A stretch of 64,000 bases of DNA from Propionivibrio hellwigii (GCF_041770905.1 NZ_JBEUWX010000002.1:1364001-1428000); one strand, 5' to 3'. Shown: positions 52,018 through 61,602, counted from the first letter of the stretch. Program-made: numbers and translations. The notes: generated by a model from the letters alone, not told the origin.

Positions 52018-52821
52018 ATGAAAGCCAGCATACCGATTTTGATCGGCGGACGCCCATTGGGCGGGGACGCCATGCCCGCCATCATCACGCCGCTGGTCGG
52101 CAGGACGCGCGCCATGATTTTCGAAGAAGTCGCCGCAATCGCCCCCAAAAAACCCAATCTGCTCGAATGGCGGATCGACTTTTTTGAAGCGATCGGCGAT
52201 CACCAGGCCGTCATCGACACGGCTCTGGCGATTCGTCAGGCCGCATCCATTCCCGTACTGCTGACTCGCCGCAGCGTCGCCGAAGGCGGCCAATCGCTAG
52301 CGATCGACGAGGCAGCCGTCATGGCCATGTACACCGCCGCCTGCCAGGCCAAATGCATTGAGCTGATCGACTATGAACTCTCCAGCGCCCCCGCCGACAT
52401 CGAAGCGCTGCGCAAGGTCTCGCGCGCCAACGGCATCGGCATGATCTTGTCGTACCACAACTTTCAGATGACGCCCGATGCATCAACGCTCGACGAGAAA
52501 TTTGCCGCTGCCGTACGCCTGGGCGCCGACGTAGCCAAGGTAGCGGTCATGCCGCACAACGACCGTGACGTGCTCGAACTATTGGCGGCCACTCGCCGCG
52601 CTCGTGAGAAGCACGATCTGCCGTTGATCAGCATCGCCATGGGCGGCCTCGGCGCACTTTCGCGTATTGCGGGCTGGATCTACGGTTCGTCAGCCACCTT
52701 TGCCATCGGTCAGGGCTGCTCGGCGCCGGGTCAAATCGCTATTGAAGATCTGCGCACCGCACTGTCGATCATCCGGCATGCCGTTCTCGGCGAGTCACCC
52801 GGCACGCCATTTGGATCGTGA
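52018..52821 (+). CDS. aroD: 3-dehydroquinate dehydratase, type I
   Basis: A 267-residue type I dehydroquinase of the shikimate pathway. The EWRID strand, the catalytic His in ILSYHNFQMTP, the Schiff-base Lys in ADVAKVAVMPHN and the C-terminal SATFAIGQGCSAPGQI loop are all present. AAGGAAG precedes the ATG. Type I in a betaproteobacterium is less common than type II (aroQ), but known in several genera. Confidence 0.95.
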   Translation: MKASIPILIGGRPLGGDAMPAIITPLVGRTRAMIFEEVAAIAPKKPNLLEWRIDFFEAIGDHQAVIDTALAIRQAASIPVLLTRRSVAEGGQSLAIDEAAVMAMYTAACQAKCIELIDYELSSAPADIEALRKVSRANGIGMILSYHNFQMTPDASTLDEKFAAAVRLGADVAKVAVMPHNDRDVLELLAATRRAREKHDLPLISIAMGGLGALSRIAGWIYGSSATFAIGQGCSAPGQIAIEDLRTALSIIRHAVLGESPGTPFGS

Positions 52822-53008
52822 ACAGGCGCGCGCGCCTGCCCGCGTAAATTCCGGCTACCGATTGTAACCGCCACGCGGCCCAGCGCATCCGGTCACCGAA
52901 AAACCATACCCGCGTACCGACACAGACAGCCCTGAAAACGGGCGAAATAGACAATCTGCGGCAAGGCACAAGTTCACGTCCGTCAACGATGCGACTCACC
53001 GCCGCCCG

Positions 53009-54418
53009 TTATTCCTGCGCTGCATCGGGGGCTGACATCAGATCGGCCAGCAGGCGTTGATACTCGGCCGATTGCCTGAGCAGTATGGGGGCGGCGGACT
53101 TCAACAAATTGATGTCTTCATGCGGCAGATAGAAGCTGGTAGGGATGTTCAGCAATTCGCGGCGCAACGGCGAATCGGGTAAATCATGCAGATTCAGGCT
53201 GACGAAGTACGCGTTCACCTTGTCGCCATTCCTGTTGTACGCCGACGCATTGATTTCGTCGATTATGCGGCGAAAACGCCGCAGCGACTCCTGGGAATTC
53301 TGGTCGATGGGAATATTGATGGCGGCATTGAGTACATCGGCAAACCCCGGCACGACCGCGCTCTGGTCAATGTCACTATTGATCTGATTCTGTGCGTTGA
53401 TGGCGATCACGATGATGCGCCGAATCTTCCCGCCGAGCAGCCGGTTGTTGAGCGTGGAAGGCGCGTAAATTTCATTCAGTTCAAGCAAATGCCGTAAACC
53501 GAGATTATCAGTCAGCCCGCCATCGAGCAGGTGCAGATACGGGCGCTCGCTGCTCTTTGCGTAGTGCCCGATATACGCCAGGTATTCCCGACGGGTTTGC
53601 CGTTGCAGCGCATGCGCTTCCTGGCCGATCAGCGCATCGCGCATCGGCTCCGGCAGCGTATAGCCGCAATTGCCACCATTGTTGTTGAGCGTCACCGGCG
53701 CAAAAACGAGAGGAACGGCACTGGAAGCGGCGACCGCACGGGCGATCCCGAAAGTGGACAGGTTCAGGCACAGAACATCGAAATACTCCTGCGTAAAATC
53801 GATGCGTCGCCCCGCCGTCATATCCGTCGCGCTAATGACGGCAAACGGACCGCGGCGGCGTTGCGCCAGATCACCGAACGTCGCCTTGCCAAACAGGGTG
53901 TTTTCGAACTGTTCCTGCAATAAATCGCCGCGCCCGAATTCCGGCGAACGGAGGCGCGGCATATTGGCGAACGAAAGTATCTGCCGGCTGATTTGGCGCT
54001 GGAAGTTCTGTTTCAGGAAGCGATTCTCGAAGTCGGGGATCGTATCCCTGCCGTGCAGGGCAAGATACGCCGCCAGCACTGCCCCTCCTGAGACGCCGTA
54101 CACCACATCGATATGATCCAGCCACGTGCTGCGCCGCCCGTGCAGGTAAATCGGCTGGCTATCCAGCGCTTCCAGAATCCCATAGCCAAAAGCCGCTGCC
54201 CGCGTACCGCCGCCGGAAATCATCATCACGATGAAATTTTCCTTTTCCCTGGCGAGATCCATCGCCTGCTGCAAGCGATAGCCCTCGCCGACGCACACCT
54301 GATCGATCGTTTCCACCGGGCGGAACTGCACGACGGAACACGCCGAAAGGAGAAAAATCCAAAGCGCGAGGCATTGTTTTTTCAAGCGGCCTAACCCGCC
54401 ATTCCGGCGTGACTTCAT
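53009..54418 (-). CDS. Patatin-like phospholipase, lipoprotein
   Basis: A 469-residue protein with a lipoprotein signal (CLALWIFLLSACSVVQF, lipobox LSAC). The patatin fold shows the oxyanion loop MISGGGTRAAAFGYG, the nucleophile elbow VYGVSGGAVLAAY (GxSxG) and the catalytic Asp in LLDGGLTDNLGL. Length and motif order are complete. As a surface or periplasmic lipoprotein it should act on envelope phospholipids. Its neighbours on the same strand (NodT channel, alkD) are separated by hundreds of bases, so it is probably transcribed alone. Confidence 0.9.
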   Translation of the reverse strand: MKSRRNGGLGRLKKQCLALWIFLLSACSVVQFRPVETIDQVCVGEGYRLQQAMDLAREKENFIVMMISGGGTRAAAFGYGILEALDSQPIYLHGRRSTWLDHIDVVYGVSGGAVLAAYLALHGRDTIPDFENRFLKQNFQRQISRQILSFANMPRLRSPEFGRGDLLQEQFENTLFGKATFGDLAQRRRGPFAVISATDMTAGRRIDFTQEYFDVLCLNLSTFGIARAVAASSAVPLVFAPVTLNNNGGNCGYTLPEPMRDALIGQEAHALQRQTRREYLAYIGHYAKSSERPYLHLLDGGLTDNLGLRHLLELNEIYAPSTLNNRLLGGKIRRIIVIAINAQNQINSDIDQSAVVPGFADVLNAAINIPIDQNSQESLRRFRRIIDEINASAYNRNGDKVNAYFVSLNLHDLPDSPLRRELLNIPTSFYLPHEDINLLKSAAPILLRQSAEYQRLLADLMSAPDAAQE

Positions 54419-54701
54419 TTCATGAAAAGCATTGTCAAATTAAAAAAACGGCTACGGCATTGGCCGATACCGGCATCCGTCCTGAAAATCAGGTGTTCAT
54501 AAAAAGATGGCAGGATGGAGCGGCAGAGCGGGCGAACGGAAAGTACGGAAAGTACGCCGAATGCGGCAAGGCAGGCCCTCCGTAGAAGGCATGTTGATAT
54601 TTATCAACGCCTCCTGCTCCCGGCCGAAAGATACCACCGAGGCATGTCGAACCGCCGTCTTCACCGGCTTCCTTGCCCTCACTCCTTACGCTTGCATCCG
54701 C

Positions 54702-56162
54702 CTATTCACCTACAACGCCTTGCCAGCCGCCGCCAAGTGCTTTGTAAAGTCCAACCAGTGTCTGAGCGCGCGCCAATTGTGCGGCAATCAGGTTTTCTTG
54801 CGCCTGAATTTCGTGAAGGCGCGCAGTCAAAACATTGTCCAGCGTTTTGCCGCCGTATCGGAAAAGTTTTTCCGCGTCCGCCGCCTGCTTGTCCGTCTGA
54901 CGATGCGCCTGCACCAGCAACGCATTCTGCCGCACCAGGGCATTCTGGTTGTGATAGGCCGTATCGACCTCGGCCAGGGCTTGCAGCAACGTTCGGTCAT
55001 ATTGCAGCAACGCCGTTTTCAGCCGTGCATCGGCGGCGTCAATGTTGGCCTGGATACGGCCATTGGTCAGCAGCGGGACCTGGAGACCGACCGAAAGCAG
55101 ACTACTCCAGCCACTCAGGCTGCGCTCGCCGTCGATGCCGATCATGCCCTGCCCCAAAAAATTAATGGAGAAGCGCGGTAACAAATCGGCCCGGGCGCTG
55201 GCCAGCCTGGCCGCATATGCCTGAACCTGCGCGGCGGCGGCGCGAATATCGGGGCGGCGCTCGACCATGCCCTGCGGCGTGTGTCCGCCCGGCGCCTCCG
55301 GAAGCTTATCCAGCAGGTCGCTATGACTTTCGGCCAGCCGGAATGTCTGCGGAACGTGCCCCGTCAAAACGGCAATGGCGCGAACATGGGCGGCGTATTC
55401 CGCCGTCAGTGTACTTTCGCGCGCCTGTGCGGCAGAGAGCTGGGCGCGCGCCTGTTCAATCTCGTAGGCACTCAGATGCCCCGCCTGAAAGCGGCTCTGC
55501 ACATAGTCGGTCAGGCGCTTCAGGACGGCAATACTGCGCTCGGCGGCACGTTGGCGAGATTGGGCGGCACGCGCCTGCAGGTAGTGCGTCGCAATATCGC
55601 CGGCGACGAGAAGCTGCGCGCCATAGGCCTGTTCCTGCGCACCGAGCGCAGCGTAGCGGGCGGCATCGGCATCACTGCGCTTTTGACCAAAGATGTCAGG
55701 CTCCCACGCGGCGTTCAAACCACCGCTGAGACTGGAACCCTCCAGGGTGAAGTGATCTCGATTGAGTGCCGCCGCTTGTGGATAGCGCCCCAGCCCATCA
55801 CGTGCACGATCGTTCAGCGGATTGTCGATGCGCGCATCCATACGCATGAATGTTGCCGACGCACCCACTTTCGGCCCCAGATCGGCCTGTGCAAGACGGG
55901 CCACAGCGCGCGCTTCTTCCAGACGACTGCGGGCAATGGCAATGTCGTAGTTCTGCTGCAAGCCACGTTCGATCAGCGCATCCAGCACCGGATCGCGCCA
56001 CTGCTGCCACCACTGCGCGATGTCGGCACTGTTCCGGGCGTTTTGGGCATGGTCAAACGCCGCCGGCAAAGCAACGCTACTTGGTCTCGAAATCACCGTA
56101 TTCTGGCAGGCAGCAAGTAATGCAAGGGCAAGCGGCAATAAACGGTAGGGATGCAGGTTCAT
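54702..56162 (-). CDS. Efflux outer-membrane channel, NodT/OprM family
   Basis: A 486-residue TolC-like outer-membrane factor with a lipoprotein signal (LLPLALALLAACQN, lipobox LAAC). The two halves share the OEP repeat: WWQQWRDPVLDALIERGLQQNYDIAIARSRLEEARA, WEPDIFGQKRSDADAARYA and RPDIRAAAAQVQAYAARLASARADLLP with the usual C-terminal QTLVGLYKALGGGW. It exports from the periplasm with an inner-membrane transporter. The ABC-2 permeases 1.2-5 kb upstream on the same strand are possible partners; no HlyD-type adaptor is present. Confidence 0.9.
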   Translation of the reverse strand: MNLHPYRLLPLALALLAACQNTVISRPSSVALPAAFDHAQNARNSADIAQWWQQWRDPVLDALIERGLQQNYDIAIARSRLEEARAVARLAQADLGPKVGASATFMRMDARIDNPLNDRARDGLGRYPQAAALNRDHFTLEGSSLSGGLNAAWEPDIFGQKRSDADAARYAALGAQEQAYGAQLLVAGDIATHYLQARAAQSRQRAAERSIAVLKRLTDYVQSRFQAGHLSAYEIEQARAQLSAAQARESTLTAEYAAHVRAIAVLTGHVPQTFRLAESHSDLLDKLPEAPGGHTPQGMVERRPDIRAAAAQVQAYAARLASARADLLPRFSINFLGQGMIGIDGERSLSGWSSLLSVGLQVPLLTNGRIQANIDAADARLKTALLQYDRTLLQALAEVDTAYHNQNALVRQNALLVQAHRQTDKQAADAEKLFRYGGKTLDNVLTARLHEIQAQENLIAAQLARAQTLVGLYKALGGGWQGVVGE

Positions 56163-56290
56163 GGTTTTTTCCGAGACAATATATTCAGGTCAACGTTGAT
56201 CGCGCAGCGCACTTGCATTTGCGGATATGTGCGGATTTTCGTACGAAAACCGGTACAAGGCACAACAGCAACCGCATTGATAGGCTCCCA

Positions 56291-56944
56291 TCACAGGTAT
56301 TTTTGCGCCTCGCGGAGACTCAGCCGGCTCATGCCTTGCCGGTAGTCTGCGATGAAGCGGCGCACCCAGTCGGGGTGGGTTTTGCTGTAATCGCGCAGCG
56401 CCCAGCCGATAGCCTTGTTGATGAAAAATTCGCTCTGCCCCAGGTTGTTGCGCAGAATTTGCTCCAGCAGCGCGGTATCGGTCTTTTCTTTACGCAACAG
56501 CTGGTGGTCGATGGCGACGCGCCGCAGCCAGATGTTTTCGCTCTGGCTCCAGACCAGCAACACCGCATTCACTTCGGGATGGCGCAAGGCGATGCCGCCG
56601 ACGATGCGGTCGAGAAAATCCGCCGTGTCCCACCACGATTTGGTGGTGATCAGTTGTTGCAGCCGGGGAATGTCTTGCGGCGTCAGCTTGGATTGCACGG
56701 CGCGCAGGTATTCAAGCGCGCAGTATTGCAGCTCGCGGTGCGGGTCTGCCCAGCATTGCTGCACAAAGCGCCAATCCACATCGGCCTGGGCCGCGCCTTT
56801 GAAAAACGGCTTGCACACCCGCATCAATTGCGGCTTGGCAATGCCGAGAAAGTCGAAGCGGTTTTTCATGTAAGCCCGCATGGGCGCGGCGCGCGCCGGG
56901 TCGGCAGTACAGGCCAACATCGTCAGCAAGGCATCAAAATTCAT
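56291..56944 (-). CDS. DNA alkylation repair protein AlkD
   Basis: A 217-residue all-helical HEAT-like glycosylase. The start at 56944 has AGGAAAGGCGG upstream. It shows MKNRFDFLGIAKPQLMRVCKPFF, KSWWDTADFLDRIVGGIA (the WWDTxD active-site segment) and FFINKAIGWALRDYSKTHPDWVRRFI, matching AlkD. It removes bulky alkylated bases such as N3- and N7-alkylpurines without base flipping. The start of the outer-membrane channel gene lies 129 bp downstream. Confidence 0.92.
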   Translation of the reverse strand: MNFDALLTMLACTADPARAAPMRAYMKNRFDFLGIAKPQLMRVCKPFFKGAAQADVDWRFVQQCWADPHRELQYCALEYLRAVQSKLTPQDIPRLQQLITTKSWWDTADFLDRIVGGIALRHPEVNAVLLVWSQSENIWLRRVAIDHQLLRKEKTDTALLEQILRNNLGQSEFFINKAIGWALRDYSKTHPDWVRRFIADYRQGMSRLSLREAQKYL

Positions 56945-57307
56945 CGTCCGCCTTTCCTATTCACCCGCAGACGGCTTGCACCATCTGGCGCCAAATATCT
57001 CAAAAGCCCCAAAAGCGTGGAATCTCATGAAGTCCTTCAGGTCATCCTGCCTTTTTCTGTTTTCCTGAAAAGTTTCCGGCACATCCGGCCAGCCGTTTGT
57101 TGCATCCGCAGCCCTATCCACAGTTGCCGGACAATGGCCGTACCGGTACGGCAAGGCGACTGACGGAGTGGGCGATATGACTCAACTCACCACCCAGCGC
57201 CTCGCCTGCCGCTGAATCAAGAAAAGGGCAGGCAAAACATCGCCGCATGGGGAATCAATGGCAATTTCTTCGCGGCTAATCTGGGCTTTCGGCGCTCTGG
57301 CATGCCT
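56945..57307. other. Intergenic region upstream of alkD
   Basis: 363 bp; AT-rich near 57190-57260. I see no ORF, hairpin or RNA of note here. Confidence 0.3.
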
Positions 57308-58423
57308 TTAGCCCTGTTTCTCCAGCATCTTTCGGAACCGCACCAAAGCCAGTCCAAGAAACAGCGCGCCGGTAATTGCCATGATCACCAGATTGTGCCA
57401 CACGATCTCCACGCCGCCGCCACGGGCGACGACACTTTGACTGAACTGATAAAACTGCGTGCTCGGCCAGTACTCACTGATCCACTGCGCCGTCTGCGGC
57501 ATATTGTTGCGCGAAGTGTGCATGCCGGAGAACATGATCATCGTCAGATACAGCGGCAATACCAGCAGGCTGAACTGCGGCATGGTCGGCGTAAACGTGG
57601 CAAGCATGATCGCCATTGACGCTACGGAAAAAAGATACACCACCGTCCCCGCCACAAACAGGGCGATTGAGCCGTTGATCGGCATTCCAAGAGCCAGATG
57701 CGCGATGAAATACAGCGACAGGGTCGATGCAAGCAAGATCACCACGCCGTTGGAGATGATTTTGGCCAGCATGATTTCGGCCGCCGATACGGGCATCACC
57801 AGCAGATGTTCCATTGTCCCGCGTTCGCGTTCGCGGATAACCGCCGAGCCGACCAACAACATCAGGAGCAGCATAATCGCGCCGTTGATCGCGCCGGTAG
57901 GAATCTGGTAGGCGTTATCGGCATTGGCGTTGTAGCGCATCCGCACGACGGGGGTAACGGGTAATGGCGGCTGCACGCCGATGAAATTGCGGATTTCACG
58001 CTCGAACATCTGGCTGATGTAGCCTGTGCCGATGCCTGCCTGCGACATCCGCGTCGCATCCACCTGCAGCAGCACTTTCGGCCGTCGCCCCAGCTGGACA
58101 TCGCGCTGGAAATTGGGGGGAAATTCCAGCGTAAACACATAGTTGCCCTTATCCATGCCAATTTCCGCCTGCTGTGGCGTCGTCTCTTCAGGCATCAGGA
58201 AATACGGTGCGCCGATGGCATCGCGGATACGGTAGGACAGTATGGAACGGTCGTAATCCACCACGGCCACGGCGACATTCCGCAGCTCCGAGCTGGCTTT
58301 CGTCTGCGACGCCACCATGCCGGTAAACATATAGGCAATCAGGATAACCATGGTCAGGTCGGCAAACAGGCTGCGATATTCTTTGCGAATCAATGCGTGC
58401 AGATTCGTCAGAAAGGTTTTCAT
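57308..58423 (-). CDS. ABC-2 type permease, YhhJ-like
   Basis: A 371-residue permease of the ABC-2/YhhJ type: one N-terminal helix (LTMVILIAYMFTGMVAS), a large periplasmic loop (residues 45-170) with VAVVDYDRSILSYRIRDAI and VLLQVDATRMSQAGIGTGYI, then five helices. The motif MLLLMLLVGSAVIRERERGTMEHLLVMPV is diagnostic of the subfamily. It is normally paired with an ATPase (RbbA/YhiH) and a HlyD-type adaptor. Here only another ABC-2 permease is upstream. Confidence 0.9.
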   Translation of the reverse strand: MKTFLTNLHALIRKEYRSLFADLTMVILIAYMFTGMVASQTKASSELRNVAVAVVDYDRSILSYRIRDAIGAPYFLMPEETTPQQAEIGMDKGNYVFTLEFPPNFQRDVQLGRRPKVLLQVDATRMSQAGIGTGYISQMFEREIRNFIGVQPPLPVTPVVRMRYNANADNAYQIPTGAINGAIMLLLMLLVGSAVIRERERGTMEHLLVMPVSAAEIMLAKIISNGVVILLASTLSLYFIAHLALGMPINGSIALFVAGTVVYLFSVASMAIMLATFTPTMPQFSLLVLPLYLTMIMFSGMHTSRNNMPQTAQWISEYWPSTQFYQFSQSVVARGGGVEIVWHNLVIMAITGALFLGLALVRFRKMLEKQG

Positions 58424-58476
58424 AGGCTCTGTCTTGGCTGGATTTTGGCTGCTTTTCGGGTGCTTCCTGGCTCGGT

Positions 58477-58656
58477 TCAGATGGCAAAGATGGCGGGCAA
58501 TGACACGTCCCCGGGCGCAACCTTGCCAATGCCGGATTTCATCTGCATCCACGCGCAATTTTTGCCGGCTGGGTGACCTTCCCTGTCCAATCGCGAAGGC
58601 TGCGTTTCCAACGCATACGCACCCCCTGAATCAATCGGTTTTGAGGCTATTGCCAT
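58477..58656 (-). CDS. Possible small hypothetical protein between the permeases
   Basis: A 59-residue frame between the two permease genes, ATG at 58656 with AGGA upstream at a fair distance. It is polar and has no recognised family (MAIASKPIDSGGAYALETQP at the start). Codon use fits, but it may be a chance frame in the 320-bp gap. Confidence 0.3.
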   Translation of the reverse strand: MAIASKPIDSGGAYALETQPSRLDREGHPAGKNCAWMQMKSGIGKVAPGDVSLPAIFAI

Positions 58657-58743
58657 GGTGATGTCCTGAGAAATTTTCGTGACCGTCGATTGCATGACCG
58701 CCTGCATGCAGATTGCAAACCGTACATCCGCTTCGCCTGAAAG

Positions 58744-59871
58744 CTATGCCTCCTGTTTTTTCAGACAGATGCACGCCAGTGTGAAAAACAGTACGTAAAA
58801 CCCCGCCAACACAACCAGTTCCTGCGCAAGTTCGGCAAACCTCAACCCCTTGGTGAAGGTGCCGACGGTGATAGTGTTGTACCACGAATAAGGCAGAATT
58901 CTGCCCGCCACATAAGCGCTGCCCTGCAAAGACGTCACCGGAGTTATAAAGCCCGAAAAACTTATGGCCGGCGCGGACGTGACGATGGCGGTCAGAAAAA
59001 TCGCTGCCACCTGCGAACGCATAAAGCACGACACCAGTAGCCCCATCGCAGTGGTCGTGCAGACGAACAGCAACGTTCCCAGCACCAGCGCTGCCGCCGA
59101 GCCTTTCAGCGACACGCCGAACCACAGCACGATCATCAGATACAGCGCAACAAAGCTGGCCATGCTGGCCACCACATACGGCAACTGCTTGCCAAACAGA
59201 AACTGCAATTTCCCTGCCGGCGAACCGTAGAAATTGGAAATCGAACCGAGTTCACGCTCGCGCACCACGCCCACCGCCGCCATCATGGCGGGGAACAGCG
59301 TCAGCGCCATCATCAAAATGCCAGGCGCAATGGAAAAAACGCTTTTGAAATCCTGGTTGTAAATAAAACGCGGCTCGATACCGGCGGCCGACTGTAGTGG
59401 GGGCAAGCCATTTTTACGGGCAAATTCCTTCAGATAAGCCGTTACGGCGCCGTTGGCATAGGCGATAATGTTACTGGCGTTGAAAGTCTCGGCGCCGTCG
59501 ATGAACAGGCCGATTTCAGGCGCACCGCCGCGCAGCAGGTCGCGCCCGAAATGGGGCGGAATATCAATCACCAGTTTGGCGTCGGTGCTCTCCAGCGCGT
59601 GATCGGCATCGGTATCGGCGGCCAGCGGCGGGCGTTCGGTAAAATAGGCCGAACCGCGAAACTGCTCCAGCAGACGGCGGCTTTCCACACTTTGGTCACG
59701 ATCGAGTACGGCGAAACTCAGTCCGTTCACATCAAATGACACGCCCCACGAGACGGCGGCCATCAGAACCACGGGGCCGAACACGGCAAAAAATGTACGC
59801 ACGCGGTCGCGCAGCAATTCCTTCGCTTCGCGCGCGGCAAAGGTGAGGATGGTCGCAAACCAGTATTTCAT
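58744..59871 (-). CDS. ABC-2 type permease
   Basis: A 375-residue permease starting at the ATG at 59871, with AAAGGAAG upstream. Helix 1 (TFFAVFGPVVLMAAVSWGVSF), a periplasmic domain with FAVLDRDQSVESRRLLEQF, the MALTLFPAMMAAVGVVRERELGSISNFY motif and five further helices form the classic ABC-2 fold. It resembles the permease domain fused to RbbA in E. coli, but here no ATP-binding cassette is attached or adjacent. A G-rich repeat lies 50-100 bp upstream of its start. Confidence 0.9.
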   Translation of the reverse strand: MKYWFATILTFAAREAKELLRDRVRTFFAVFGPVVLMAAVSWGVSFDVNGLSFAVLDRDQSVESRRLLEQFRGSAYFTERPPLAADTDADHALESTDAKLVIDIPPHFGRDLLRGGAPEIGLFIDGAETFNASNIIAYANGAVTAYLKEFARKNGLPPLQSAAGIEPRFIYNQDFKSVFSIAPGILMMALTLFPAMMAAVGVVRERELGSISNFYGSPAGKLQFLFGKQLPYVVASMASFVALYLMIVLWFGVSLKGSAAALVLGTLLFVCTTTAMGLLVSCFMRSQVAAIFLTAIVTSAPAISFSGFITPVTSLQGSAYVAGRILPYSWYNTITVGTFTKGLRFAELAQELVVLAGFYVLFFTLACICLKKQEA

Positions 59872-59920
59872 GGCGCTTCCTTTGCGAAGCGGACAGACCA
59901 GCCGGCGCGCCCACACCGGA

Positions 59921-59970
59921 AACCTGCCGAAACCACCCAAACCCGCCAAACCGCCCAAACCACCCAAACC
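59921..59970 (-). repeat. G-rich short repeat upstream of the permease gene
   Basis: On the minus strand the 50-nt stretch is a run of GGTTTGGG-like 9-10 nt units separated by single T, C or GC. It could form a G-quadruplex in the leader of the permease mRNA or vary in copy number. Confidence 0.7.
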
Positions 59971-60055
59971 TTATGCCAGCCGGCGCCTTTCCCGCGCGGC
60001 GGCACGGGGCATGGAGCGCAGCCGGATGCGCAGCTTTTATTGGCCTGAAACACGG

Positions 60056-61225
60056 TTATTCCTCAATTGCCACATAACCCGTTCTATTAATCAATATCTT
60101 GCCCTGCGGCGATTTTATCCATGCGATGAACTGCTGCACGGCCGGACTCTCGTTGCCTGTAGTCACTACGTAAAACGCTTTCGCGTAAGGATACGTGCCA
60201 TTGATGATGTTGTCGCGCGTGGGCGCAACGCCGTTGATGTTCAACAACTTGATCTGATTGTTTTTCAGCATGGTTTGCGTGTAATACAGGAATGAATAAC
60301 CCAGCGCGTTGCTGTAATTGCGGTAATCCGCCACGTCATTGACGATGCCGCCCATGCTGCCGAGGCGGTCTTCGCGCGGCGGTGTCATCAGGGGCGTATT
60401 GCCCATAATCTTCTGCATGGTGGACTGGCTGCCGGAATTTTCATTACGCTGGAAAGCGCGAATGGCCTGATCCGGCCCGCCCACTTCGCGCCAGTTTTTC
60501 AGGCGGCCCGAATAAATGTCGACCACCTGCCCCGTCGTCAAATTGCTCACCGGGTTCTGCCCATTCACGAAGAAGACAAATGCTTCCTTGCCGATCGGCG
60601 TGAGCTTGAAGGTTTTGCCCGCGGCCTTGGCGGCCTTGACCTGTTCGTCGGACGGCGCGGCGACAAAAATCATGTCCGTCTCCCCCGCGATTAGACGCTC
60701 ATACGCCTGTGGCGTATTGGTCATGCGCACGAAGTCGGACGACCAGTGGTCGTATTCCCGCGTATCTCCAGCGCCGGGCGGCGGATAAACCGCTTGAACA
60801 AAAGCGGCGTAAAGCGGATACAGCGCCACCGCCCCATCCAGCCGCGGACGCTCTCCGGCAGGGATTTGCAGGGTACTGGGCGCATCCAGCCTCGCCAGTT
60901 GGTTGTTCTGGGAAAACGGTTCATACACGCGCAAGTCGATGTTACCGGCCGTCATTTGCGGCACTTTGCGCGCCTGCTCGTATTGCCACATATGGTAGCC
61001 GTAATGCCCACCGCCTATCACGGCCGAAAGCAACATGACGATGCCCGTCTGCTTTTTATAGCGCGTAAACAGGCACAGCAGCAGCGCCAGCAGAAAAATG
61101 ACCAGGCAGGGCACGGCGACTTCGGGATGGCCGGTAAACACGATCATCACCATCCCCCAAAAGCCGACAAAGGCAAGGACGCCGGCGGTCATCAGAAAGA
61201 GAAGAAACTTGACTATGGGGTGCAT
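60056..61225 (-). CDS. Membrane-anchored PstS-like phosphate-binding domain protein
   Basis: A 389-residue protein; the ATG at 61225 is preferred over a TTG at 61234. Three N-terminal helices (FLLFLMTAGVLAFVGFWGMV, CLVIFLLALLLCLF, GIVMLLSAVIGGG) lead into a periplasmic PstS/PBP-type domain with RPRLDGAVALYPLYAAF, VAAPSDEQVKAA, FVFFVNGQNPVSNLTTGQVVDIYSGRLKNWREVGG and QRNENSGSQSTM (the phosphate-type binding loop). It differs from ordinary PstS in carrying three helices and no signal peptide, and no pst genes are adjacent. Confidence 0.88.
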   Translation of the reverse strand: MHPIVKFLLFLMTAGVLAFVGFWGMVMIVFTGHPEVAVPCLVIFLLALLLCLFTRYKKQTGIVMLLSAVIGGGHYGYHMWQYEQARKVPQMTAGNIDLRVYEPFSQNNQLARLDAPSTLQIPAGERPRLDGAVALYPLYAAFVQAVYPPPGAGDTREYDHWSSDFVRMTNTPQAYERLIAGETDMIFVAAPSDEQVKAAKAAGKTFKLTPIGKEAFVFFVNGQNPVSNLTTGQVVDIYSGRLKNWREVGGPDQAIRAFQRNENSGSQSTMQKIMGNTPLMTPPREDRLGSMGGIVNDVADYRNYSNALGYSFLYYTQTMLKNNQIKLLNINGVAPTRDNIINGTYPYAKAFYVVTTGNESPAVQQFIAWIKSPQGKILINRTGYVAIEE

Positions 61226-61419
61226 AGCAAACAATGTCCTGAGAAAAAGTCCGATTGATCGAAGTCAATATTTTAATTTACAGCGTCAGCCCGCTTGCAC
61301 CTCCCGAACTGGACGCCGGCAGAGCCACCCGCCAAACGGCGGAAAATGAACGGCACGCTCGCCTGATAGCGCCCCGCCTGCGCACCCACTTAACTTTTAA
61401 ATTGCGGCATTGCGTACGG

Positions 61420-61602
61420 TCAGACCGCTCGAGGGCTGGCGCCGACCGTACCCACGGGCTTCATTGCAACCAGAGGAATGCCTGCCAGTTCTGCCGTGCC
61501 GTTTTCCAGATTGCAGCGCCCGTGGGTCAGCAGGATTTTTTCAGGCTGCCTGAACAGGCAGGCGGCTTGCTGGCCTTGCCGCGCATATCTAAAAATCGTC
61601 AT
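61420..61602 (-). CDS. Possible fragment of Neisseriaceae-like origin
   Basis: A 60-residue frame (MTIFRYARQGQQAACLFRQP...) in a gap where no complete gene is expected. The peptide style (ACLFRQPEKILLTHG) resembles translated intergenic DNA of Neisseriaceae, and the stretch contains a 12-mer identical to an uptake-sequence variant of that family at 61543-61554. It is more likely a DNA fragment than a functional gene. Confidence 0.25.
   Translation of the reverse strand: MTIFRYARQGQQAACLFRQPEKILLTHGRCNLENGTAELAGIPLVAMKPVGTVGASPRAV
61543..61554 (+). other. AGGCTGCCTGAA, identical to a Neisseriaceae DNA uptake sequence dialect
   Basis: The 12-mer AGGCTGCCTGAA matches the uptake-sequence dialect described for Simonsiella/Alysiella-type Neisseriaceae. 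A chance exact match anywhere in this window is of the order of one in a hundred. Confidence 0.4.
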
